64,000 bases of DNA, taken from Byssovorax sp. (GTDB lineage: Bacteria; Myxococcota_A; Polyangia; Polyangiales; Polyangiaceae). The stretch spans positions 1 through 64,000 of the forward strand of contig JANYGI010000133.1 in assembly GCA_025362495.1 (NCBI GenBank). Direction: 5' to 3'. Both the position numbers and the translations under genes were made by a program. Of this stretch, positions 19,114 to 26,570 are shown in pieces. The notes beneath the pieces are model-generated. The model saw only the letters and a list, made by a program, of their open reading frames with translations. It made no database searches and was not told where the DNA came from. The stretch's first letter is position 1. Every line of letters begins with the position of its first letter.

Positions 19114-20430
19114 ATGGCCAACGAACATCGCGCCCGCGTCGTCGCGTCCGCGCTGATTGCCGTCGTGCTCGGAGTGACGGGCTGTGGGCTCGTCGCCGGC
19201 GTCGACTTCGGCGCGGTGAAGCCTCGCGGAGAAGGCGGCGCAAGCAGCGCGTCCGCGAGCACCGCGACGACGACCGGGACCGAGGCCGTCTCCTCGAGCG
19301 CCAGTACATCTCCAGCGTCGTCGAGCGCTGGCAGCTCCGGCAGCGGCGGCGGCGTGTCGACGAGCTGCGGCCCGGGCGCCCAGATCGGCGCGCCCTGGCC
19401 GCTGCGTGGTCGCTGCTCGGGCCGTGCGGGGCGCGCCGACGTGACCGGACCCGCCACGAGCAACGTTCGATGGACGTTCCTCACCGGTGGCCGCATCAGC
19501 ACCTCTCCGGTCATCGACAAGGACGGCGTCATCTACGCCACATCGGACGATCAGTATCTGTACGCGGTGCTCCCCACTGGCCTGAAGAAGTGGGATTTTT
19601 ACCTGAAATCACTGCCGGGTGCGGGCCTCGCCGTCGGCGCCGACGGGACTGTCTACACGGGCGACGGGGCCGGCGTGCTCCACGCCATCAACCCGGATGG
19701 CAGCGAGAAGTGGGCGCTGCCGACGGCCTTGCCGGGCGTGTCAGCGCCGGCGCTCGCGGACGACGGCACCATCTACGTGACCTCGGGCAATACGCTGTTC
19801 GCGGTGAACGCCGCGGGCAGCCTCAAGTGGAGCTACCCGGCGGGCGCGGGGCCCACCTCGTCGCCTGCGCTGGGCCCCGACGGCGTCGTCTACTTCGGAT
19901 CGGCCGACATGAAGCTTCACGCGGTGAACCCCGACAGCACCGAAAAATGGACCCACGCGACCCAGGGCGCGATCTCTTCGTCTCCCACCGTCGCGCTCGA
20001 TGGAAAGGCGGTCTACTTCGGCTCCTCCGATCACTCCGTCTACGCCGTTGGCCCCGGCAATGATCTCCTGTGGTCGACGCCGATCTCGGACGCGGTGGCG
20101 GGCTCCCCGGCGCTGGGGGTCGGCGGCGTGGTCCTCGTGGGGGCGCAAGATCACGCGTTGTATGCCTTCGACCCTTTGCAGGGTGGCAAGGTGCTCTGGA
20201 ACTTTCCCACGGGCCTCTGGCTCGTCGGATCCTCGGCGACGGACGCCGACGGGACGGCGTACTTCGGCTCCTACGACGACTCAGTCTATGCGCTGAACTC
20301 CAACGGATCCCTCAAGTGGTCCTACAAGACCGGTGACGGCGTCACATCCTCTCCCGCTTTCGGGGCCGACGGCACCCTCTACATCGGCTCGTACGACAAG
20401 AAGCTCTACGCCTTCGGCCCGTCGCTCTGA
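19114..20430 (+). CDS. PQQ-type beta-propeller lipoprotein
   Basis: 438 residues. The signal peptide ends VLGVTGC, a good lipobox, and the mature protein begins CGLVAGVDFGAVKP, the same module as in the lipoprotein at 14810. A Ser/Thr/Ala-rich linker (about 45-80) leads to eight or so propeller blades with repeats such as DKDGVIYATSDDQYLYAV, DGVVYFGSADMKLHAVN and DGTAYFGSYDDSVYALN, and interblade LKW(S/T) strands. This resembles PQQ-like propellers of the BamB kind, but the cofactor residues of true quinoprotein dehydrogenases are not evident. It is probably an outer-membrane-anchored binding or scaffolding protein. Confidence 0.85.
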   Translation: MANEHRARVVASALIAVVLGVTGCGLVAGVDFGAVKPRGEGGASSASASTATTTGTEAVSSSASTSPASSSAGSSGSGGGVSTSCGPGAQIGAPWPLRGRCSGRAGRADVTGPATSNVRWTFLTGGRISTSPVIDKDGVIYATSDDQYLYAVLPTGLKKWDFYLKSLPGAGLAVGADGTVYTGDGAGVLHAINPDGSEKWALPTALPGVSAPALADDGTIYVTSGNTLFAVNAAGSLKWSYPAGAGPTSSPALGPDGVVYFGSADMKLHAVNPDSTEKWTHATQGAISSSPTVALDGKAVYFGSSDHSVYAVGPGNDLLWSTPISDAVAGSPALGVGGVVLVGAQDHALYAFDPLQGGKVLWNFPTGLWLVGSSATDADGTAYFGSYDDSVYALNSNGSLKWSYKTGDGVTSSPAFGADGTLYIGSYDKKLYAFGPSL

Positions 20431-20625
20431 CCCCGGGCGCGACGGAGCTCCGCGCCTTCCTCGAAATCCCCTATCGTGGTAGCCCCACCGACGCCCCTGG
20501 CCGCGCCGACGAGGGAGGCCCCGGCGGAGAGCTGCGTTCGTCGCCAGCGGTGTTGACCGGGCGAGGCCCTCGTGATTCCATCTCTGCCGATGCGTATCTC
20601 GGCTGGAGATGTGGAAAGAATAGCC

Positions 20626-22002
20626 ATGCGCCCGGCGCCTCCCGAGCCGGACGGCGACGGGCCCTGGAGCGTCGGCACGAGCGGCGCCGTTCACGAGTGC
20701 TCGCGCTGCACCGACCCCTCCAATCTCGACACGGGCCCGACCGTCACGTTCACGTTCGACGCCGGGCATCGGCTGGCCGCGGCCACGACTGCGCTGAAGC
20801 TATCGACACAGCAGCAGAACGACTTCCTGGAAGCCTACGACATGACGGATAACGAGACCAGCTCGGCTCGGTTCATGTCGCTCTCGTACTTCGGGGGCGG
20901 GTTTCCGATGGTCATGAATTGCTCTCATGACCCCGAGGACGGATACGCCGCGGGCTGGTACTTGGTCCTCAATAATATAAACAAGAAGCTGGATGGCAGC
21001 AAGCTATGGTCGGTGCACAATGGAAAGCCAGCCGGCACGTATCCTCCCGCCGTCAACATGCCGCGTTCCCCGTTCGGCAAGACGCGCGATCTCGACGTTA
21101 TCAACGGCGTCGGCCTCGCAGGGCTGGTTGGATTCATTTCGGGCCAAGCTCCGCGCGAGAGCGACTTCCTCGCGCACGCCGCCGTGGGCTTGAAAGTCAC
21201 CGAGGACTTTCTCCCCCCTTCTCCTGATCTCGAAGAGCATTCGACAGGTCTTGAAAAGACTTCGACGCCGAGCGTAACCTACGAGCGGTCCGGGGCGGCG
21301 TTGTACACGCCGATCTACAACGTTTTCGCGTCGAACAAGGGGTACCGTCGGCCATACGTGTCCAGGGAGGACGCCACGAAGATCCAGGCGACCTTCGCCA
21401 AGGTTCGGCGGTTTGTGGCTGGTGACTACGTTTTCATCGACTCCCAAGCGGACGGTGGCGGCGTACGCGAGCATGGGCTGATGATCATCGGCCATGGACC
21501 GGCCGTGCTGCTTCGTGACGACTCCAGGCCGTGGAAGGTCGAGCGTGGTAATCCGCGGGAGGAGTACGACGTCGCCATGGAGGAGATCATGAACCACATC
21601 GTCGTCACGCGCACTGCTGACGAGAGCGGGTGGAAGATCGAGGTCGGCGACCTTGATTCTGACAAGTACAACGTCCAGGATTATCTCTATCCAGAGAAGT
21701 ACAATCATCCTGATACGACAGTCACTGTGCCGTACGTGGTCGACTGGAACGTGACGAACCGAACGGACGCCACGAAGCTGATTCGTCAGAAACCTCGGCC
21801 ATTTTACCTCACCACCTATCCCGTCAAGGAGAAGGACACCTTCTTCTTCAATCACAACTACTGGCTCTTCGTCCCGGCGGCGAAGTCGATCACGCTGCGA
21901 TGCGACTGGCACTATGCAAACAATGTAGCCGGTGACAAGAACGCACCGTTCCTCATCGACACCGACCGCTCCAGCAGCGCCATCATCAAGCCCGCTGGGT
22001 AG
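20626..22002 (+). CDS. Uncharacterised protein, candidate T6SS cargo
   Basis: 458 residues from the ATG of MRPAPPEPDGDGPW, chosen because GGAAAGA precedes it by 6 nt; a GTG at 20572 and an ATG at 20590 lack such a site. No signal peptide or membrane helix is seen. A Cys pair (HECSRCTD) lies near the N-terminus. The segment GDYVFIDSQADGGGVREHG and the following LMIIGHGPAV recall the GD..F...H..I.G pattern of papain-like NlpC/P60-type folds, but a matching catalytic Cys is not clear. The C-terminus has aromatic beta strands (PFYLTTYPVKEKDTFFFNHN). Codon use is AT-richer than neighbouring genes. It ends 30 bp from the convergent vgrG operon, which suggests a secreted effector (inference). Confidence 0.6.
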   Translation: MRPAPPEPDGDGPWSVGTSGAVHECSRCTDPSNLDTGPTVTFTFDAGHRLAAATTALKLSTQQQNDFLEAYDMTDNETSSARFMSLSYFGGGFPMVMNCSHDPEDGYAAGWYLVLNNINKKLDGSKLWSVHNGKPAGTYPPAVNMPRSPFGKTRDLDVINGVGLAGLVGFISGQAPRESDFLAHAAVGLKVTEDFLPPSPDLEEHSTGLEKTSTPSVTYERSGAALYTPIYNVFASNKGYRRPYVSREDATKIQATFAKVRRFVAGDYVFIDSQADGGGVREHGLMIIGHGPAVLLRDDSRPWKVERGNPREEYDVAMEEIMNHIVVTRTADESGWKIEVGDLDSDKYNVQDYLYPEKYNHPDTTVTVPYVVDWNVTNRTDATKLIRQKPRPFYLTTYPVKEKDTFFFNHNYWLFVPAAKSITLRCDWHYANNVAGDKNAPFLIDTDRSSSAIIKPAG

Positions 22003-22032
22003 AGCCCGTCTCGCCCGCTTCGAGTCGTCGGG

Positions 22033-22863
22033 TCAGCCTCCGGCAGCGAGCTTGACGACGCCGCCATCGATCCCTTCCACCAGGAACGCCTCGATCTCGC
22101 CGAAGAGATCCTGCCGCTGCCGGGCGTTGAGTGCTCGCGCCGCCGCCGCCAGAGCCGTGGGATCGTAGAAGCGGAAGTAGAGCTGCTCTTCGGTCTCCTT
22201 CAACGTGACGATCAGATTTCGCCGGAGCTGCCGCCGCACCTCGGCGAACGGCCGCCGGCAGGTGAGGTAAATGCCCCAGCCCGCGCCCCACCCCTCGTCC
22301 ACGAGCCGCTCGAGGAGCCACCCGTCGCGCGACAGCGCCACGAGATAAGGCGCCACGTCCTCCAGCTCTTCGCCCTCTGCCCCGTCATAGAGGGACTGGG
22401 CTCGGTCCGGCGCTGCCCGCAGCAACGTGAGGATCCGCGCCTCCGCCGCCGCGTCGAGCACCGCATAGAGCGGCGCCTCCTCCGCACGGAGCGCCGCGAG
22501 CGCGGTGAGGCGGTGCTCGGGAGTCACCCGTTCACTCCGATGCTCCGGCGACCAGGGCGGGACGCGACCCTCGAAGTACACCGAGAAGACTGTCGCGCCC
22601 GCCTGGATCCATTCGCCGTGCTCGATCTCCGCCACCTGGACTCGTTCGCCGTTGACGAACGTCCCCATCAGGCTCCCGAGGTCTCGCAGCGTGCAGCGGG
22701 CGCCGTCCCACGCGAGCTCGAAGTGCAGCCCTGATATGGCCGCGTCATCCGGCACGACCAGCCCGGCCCGCTCCAGCCTCCCCACCACAAGCCGCTCGCC
22801 CGGCGCGAGCATGGCCTTGTGCCACCGCCGGGGCCCCCAATCGATGAGCACGATCGCGCGCAT
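22033..22863 (-). CDS. FHA-DUF4123 fusion, putative T6SS effector adaptor
   Basis: 276 residues. Residues about 20-90 form an FHA domain (VVGRLERAGLVV, SGLHFEL, RDLGSLMGTFVNGERV) with the phosphothreonine-binding GR, S..H and N-G positions intact. Residues about 130-270 match DUF4123 (LYAVLDAAAEARIL, APYLVALS, GWGAGWGIYLT, LRRNLIVTL, LYFRFYDP). DUF4123 proteins (Tap/TEC type) load effectors onto VgrG. The fusion suggests that adaptor binding is gated by threonine phosphorylation, fitting a kinase-rich genome (inference). It lies 21 bp downstream of the PAAR gene in the vgrG operon. Confidence 0.88.
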   Translation of the reverse strand: MRAIVLIDWGPRRWHKAMLAPGERLVVGRLERAGLVVPDDAAISGLHFELAWDGARCTLRDLGSLMGTFVNGERVQVAEIEHGEWIQAGATVFSVYFEGRVPPWSPEHRSERVTPEHRLTALAALRAEEAPLYAVLDAAAEARILTLLRAAPDRAQSLYDGAEGEELEDVAPYLVALSRDGWLLERLVDEGWGAGWGIYLTCRRPFAEVRRQLRRNLIVTLKETEEQLYFRFYDPTALAAAARALNARQRQDLFGEIEAFLVEGIDGGVVKLAAGG

Positions 22864-22884
22864 GAGTGCAACGACAGAGTCGCT

Positions 22885-23253
22885 CTACAGCACTTCGCGC
22901 AGGAAGGGCTTCTTCGGCGTATAGCGGATGAACGCCGCCCCGCGTCGCGCCGCGTTGACCTTGCAGATGGAACGCATCCGGGCGCAGATGAACACCTTCG
23001 GGCACGCCGTGAGGATCACGCCGCCGTGGCTCGTGTGATCTCCCTTGCGCGCCACCGGCCTTCCTCCGATGAGCACGTCGTTGCATCCCTCGATGATCGT
23101 CGCGATGTCGCCGGTGAGACACCGGACCTGATCCCCCTTGGTCACCACCGCCTGGTTGCAGATCAGCACATCTGCCACGCCCGGACCGATGATCGTTCCG
23201 AACCCATGCTCCGGGCACGAGCATAGATCCGATTTACGTGCTGCTGCAGGCAT
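22885..23253 (-). CDS. PAAR-domain spike tip protein
   Basis: 122 residues with a strong GAGGAGA ribosome binding site. The PAAR repeats are visible: GFGTIIGPGVADVLICNQ, VVTKGDQVRC, NDVLIGGRPVARKGDHTSHGGVI and FICARM, with several Cys/His residues that could hold the tip metal. PAAR proteins cap the VgrG trimer of the type VI secretion needle. There is no toxin extension, only a short basic tail, so it is a structural tip and not a specialised effector. The gene lies 18 bp after vgrG. Confidence 0.9.
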   Translation of the reverse strand: MPAAARKSDLCSCPEHGFGTIIGPGVADVLICNQAVVTKGDQVRCLTGDIATIIEGCNDVLIGGRPVARKGDHTSHGGVILTACPKVFICARMRSICKVNAARRGAAFIRYTPKKPFLREVL

Positions 23254-23271
23254 CTCACTATCTCCTCGTCG

Positions 23272-25491
23272 TCACTGCCCGAGCCGGCTGCGGCTCACGT
23301 CATCCATCTCGGGCCGCGCCGGCTCCGCGACGCTGGCCGGGGTGGCCTCGACCGGATGCGCCGGAGACACCCCGTGGCCAGCTCCGGCGGTGCCCCCGCT
23401 GTTGATCTTCACCACGCTCCCCTTCATCGTCAGGCCATCGGCGTTGATGCGGATGAACCCGCCAGGCCCCTTGATGGTGAAATCGCTCCCCACCTCGATC
23501 ACCAGGGTTGCCCCCGCCTTGATGTGGATGTTGCCACCCACCTCCAGGCTGACGTCGCCGACCACCTTGTCGCTGCGACTCTGCTTCACGGTGAGCGACG
23601 AGGACCCTCCCACCAGGGTGCGCTCGTCGCCGCCCACCGTCACGTCGAGAGAGCCCACGCTCTCGCGCAGCGCCCCGCTCACCACCACGTCGGCGCTCCC
23701 ACCCACGCTCCGCCTGAGGCTGCCGAGCGTCTGCTCTTGCTCGCTCCCCTTCACGAGCTGATCACGATCGCCGCCGACGGCGATCACCCGGTGGGCGCCC
23801 GTTATCTCGGTGCGGTTCACGCCCGTCACCTCGGTCCGGTCGAGGTTGGTCGTCTCGATCTCGCTGGCCTTGACCAGCTTCTGTCGATCGTTGCCCACGG
23901 TGATGATCTCGTCTCGCTTCACGAGGCGACGCCGGTCCTTCTGGGCCTGCTCGTAGACGACCTCCTTGTCGGCGAGATCCTCGAACATGATCTCGTTGAA
24001 CCCTTCCGCGCGAGGAGACGAGTTGCTCTTCCACCCGCTCTGCGTCTTGTTCTCCGGCAGCCGATAAGGCACCTTCTCGAGGTTGGTGTACACGCGCCCC
24101 GTGACCACCGGCCGGTCGGGATCGCCGCCGAGGAAGTCGACGATCACCTCCTGCCCCACCCGCGGAAGGTTCATCCCGCCGAACGCCGTGCCGCCCCAGG
24201 CCTGGCTGACATGGATCCAGCACGAGCTGCGGTCGTCCATCCGGCTCTCGCGATCCCAGTGGAAGTGGACCCGCACGCGCCCGAACTCATCGGTGTGGAT
24301 CTCCTCGGCTCCGGGGCCCACCACGGTGGCGCTCTCCACCCCGGTGGCCTTCGGCTTGGGGGTCGTGAGGGCGGGACGATACGAGGTCTCGGTCCCCCGC
24401 GCCTCGCAGCTCAGCTTCCACTCGCCGGTTGCGGAGCCCGTGACGGTCGAGGCCACCAGCAGCAAGGTCTTCCTGCCGCTCAGCTCGCGCCGCGGGTGCT
24501 CACTGATGCCCATCACCATCCCCGGGGAGAGGTCGAGGGCGTTGCTCTCGAAGGTGGTTATCGTGGCCTCGGAGCGCTGGGCCTCGAGCCGCCGCTGCGC
24601 CAGGGCGGAGGCCTCCTTCTCGTCGGTGCGGTAGCGGCCCCTGTCGTCCGCGTGAGGGGTCGAATCGCCCCCGTCGCTCTCGTAGAGGAACGCGCCGGGC
24701 GTGTAGTGATAGCGCTCGAGCCGCCTCTCCACCCCGCTCACCGCCGCTGTCCCCACGAGCTTGTAGCCGGGCGGACGTCGGTAGTCGTGGTCGCGCATGG
24801 TGTAGCTTCCGGGCCGGACGCGGCGGGCGACGCACGCCGCCGTCACGTGCTCGCGATCGGCCGTGGTGGGGTGGTCGCGGAAGGCGATCCGCGGCTCGCG
24901 CGGTGTGCGGGCTTGCGGCGCGTCGGAGAGGACCAGCCGACTATCGCCGTCGCGCTCGCTGAAATAGAAGGAGACCCCGGCGTCCTCCAGCATGCGACAG
25001 AGAAAGGTGAAATCGCTCTCGCCGTACTGGACTCGGTATTTGCGCTTCCGGTACTTCGCGCCGAGGGCCAGCTCCGGCTCCACGCTCCACTCCGACAGGA
25101 GCTGAAGCGCGATGTCGACCTCGGTCATCTGCTGGAACATGCGGTAGTTGCGCCGCTGCGTCGCGAGCCACAGGACCGGGACGATCTCGAGGTTGTAGGT
25201 CGATAGCCCCGACTCTTCAGCGACGGTCTGCTGGAGGTGGCTGCACACACCCGTCCAGACCCGGGCCCGGGCCGTCCCCGCGCCGCCGCGGATCTCGAAG
25301 CGCGCGGGTTGACCGACGGCTGCCTCGAAGTCGATGTCCGGGTCCTCCGAGACCACGGTGAGCGAGACCGAGAAGAGCTCCGAAATGCGTTCCTGCGCCG
25401 CAAAGTGGCGGACGTCGAGAGCGTCGCCAGAAGCGATGACGACCGAGAGGTTGCGCGGGGCCCCTGCGCCGGTGGGATTTGTGGTTGCCAT
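23272..25491 (-). CDS. vgrG: Type VI secretion spike protein VgrG
   Basis: 739 residues from the ATG of MATTNPTGAGAP; the upstream reading frame belongs to decayed sequence. Residues about 15-390 form the gp27-like base (HFAAQERISELFSVSLTV, QYGESDFTFLCRMLEDAG, SFYFSERDGDSRLVL). An OB/gp5 domain follows (DEFGRVRVHFHWDR, SCWIHVSQAWGG, PRVGQEVIVDFLGGDPDRPVV), then the beta-prism needle of short repeats (about 560-690). The C-terminus is a short Pro/Ala tail with no effector domain, so cargo must bind through adaptors. No TssA-M structural genes are in the window, so this is an orphan vgrG island. Confidence 0.95.
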   Translation of the reverse strand: MATTNPTGAGAPRNLSVVIASGDALDVRHFAAQERISELFSVSLTVVSEDPDIDFEAAVGQPARFEIRGGAGTARARVWTGVCSHLQQTVAEESGLSTYNLEIVPVLWLATQRRNYRMFQQMTEVDIALQLLSEWSVEPELALGAKYRKRKYRVQYGESDFTFLCRMLEDAGVSFYFSERDGDSRLVLSDAPQARTPREPRIAFRDHPTTADREHVTAACVARRVRPGSYTMRDHDYRRPPGYKLVGTAAVSGVERRLERYHYTPGAFLYESDGGDSTPHADDRGRYRTDEKEASALAQRRLEAQRSEATITTFESNALDLSPGMVMGISEHPRRELSGRKTLLLVASTVTGSATGEWKLSCEARGTETSYRPALTTPKPKATGVESATVVGPGAEEIHTDEFGRVRVHFHWDRESRMDDRSSCWIHVSQAWGGTAFGGMNLPRVGQEVIVDFLGGDPDRPVVTGRVYTNLEKVPYRLPENKTQSGWKSNSSPRAEGFNEIMFEDLADKEVVYEQAQKDRRRLVKRDEIITVGNDRQKLVKASEIETTNLDRTEVTGVNRTEITGAHRVIAVGGDRDQLVKGSEQEQTLGSLRRSVGGSADVVVSGALRESVGSLDVTVGGDERTLVGGSSSLTVKQSRSDKVVGDVSLEVGGNIHIKAGATLVIEVGSDFTIKGPGGFIRINADGLTMKGSVVKINSGGTAGAGHGVSPAHPVEATPASVAEPARPEMDDVSRSRLGQ

Positions 25492-25559
25492 CCAGGTCAG
25501 ATCCGCCGGTCCGCGAGCCACGAACCTCGATCCATGAGCCACGACGTCATCGTCAGTCC

Positions 25560-25904
25560 TCCTCGTGTGACAGCGCCCTCGGCGATGGGACGTTACACAT
25601 GAAGTGGGTGAGAAAGCAAGCGTCTGAGCATCCCCGCAACAGGCGTGGCTCCATCTGGACGGCGGAGAGCCTGGCGCTATGCTCCGCGCCGCGAGCTCGA
25701 GGAGCTTGACGCAAATGGAAACCAGCGCGAGACGACCGTCGACCCGCGCCATGGCGGAACACTGAAAAGGCAACCTGTCATGGCTTCGCGGGGCACCACC
25801 AGATCAGCCCGCTCGAAACGCCCGATCTGCAGACGAGCATCGGGCTCGATGACGGCCCGGGACCCCCTCTGTGGCCCCCACTCGATGACAACGACAGCGC
25901 GCAT
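25560..25904 (-). pseudogene. Truncated FHA-domain gene (second adaptor copy)
   Basis: The first 45 residues (MRAVVVIEWGPQRGSRAV, then IGRFERADLVVPREAMTG) parallel the N-terminus of the FHA-DUF4123 protein at 22863 (MRAIVLIDWGPRRWHKAM, VGRLERAGLVVPDDAAISG). The frame then breaks; the expected RVDGR-type strand appears in the other frame (AMARVDGRLALVSI) and nothing of the DUF4123 half survives. It directly precedes vgrG on the same strand. It is interpreted as a decayed duplicate adaptor gene; the 3' limit given is approximate. Confidence 0.65.
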
Positions 25905-25906
25905 AT

Positions 25907-26340
25907 CTACAGCGTCACATCGGTGTCGTCCAGCCCGAAGACGTCATAAAAGACGGACTTCAGCTCGATGGAATACTGGTTCTCGCATTGATCGTGGGTG
26001 TATTGTTCCACGTACACGAAGACGTACTGAACCCCGTCGACCATGATCGCCAGACCGTTTGCCCAGTCCGTGTTGTTTGCGCTGCATAGCTGCACTCCAT
26101 GTAGCTGAGCACGTCGAGCCGATCGGTTACGCCGCGCGAAATCGCCTCCACCAGGCGCCGATGCAAGGAGTTGACGAGTGCATCGCCGACGAGCGGCGCC
26201 ATCCTTTCAGGCATGACACGGCGCAAATGGTGGGCCATCTCGAGGACGACTACCGCCAGACAGGCCATCTCGAGCGCCGTGATCTGCTGCCGTGCAATTT
26301 TGAGCATCAGGACTGCGGCAAGGAAACTCCGTCTGTCCAC
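25907..26340 (-). pseudogene. Frameshifted small hypothetical gene ahead of the vgrG operon
   Basis: Two overlapping frames each look protein-like over half their length. The first starts at 26340 (MDRRSFLAAVLMLKIARQQI, helical) and degrades after LDVLSYMEC. The second takes over near 26095 (QLCSANNTDWANGLAIMVDG, VQYVFVYVEQYTHDQ) and ends at 25907, 2 bp before the FHA remnant. A single -1 shift near ATGGAGTGCAG (about 26090-26100) would join them into one protein of about 145 residues. It could be a mutation, a base-call error, or a genuine -1 frameshift. Base composition is AT-richer than the neighbours. Position suggests an effector-associated or immunity-like protein, but there is no recognised domain. 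Confidence 0.5.
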
Positions 26341-26570
26341 GAGACCTGCGATCAGTAGACCCCCAGTTCTCGTCCCACATCAAGACCGTTCGTACCCTTT
26401 CCGGTCCTGATGACGTGAAGTAGCCCGCTGGATACGACGCCCGGGTGGAGTGTCCATGATCCCCTTCGGGCGCACCTCCGTCGACCAGCAGGCCGAAATC
26501 ACGCCGCGCGCCAGCAATCGCCGGATTGCTGATTCATTCCCACCGCTCCACGGATAGAGTCGCTCGGGTC

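Noticed and set aside
22885-23253. PAAR protein as a specialised toxin
   Set aside because: The C-terminal extension is only about 20 residues, too short for a toxin domain.
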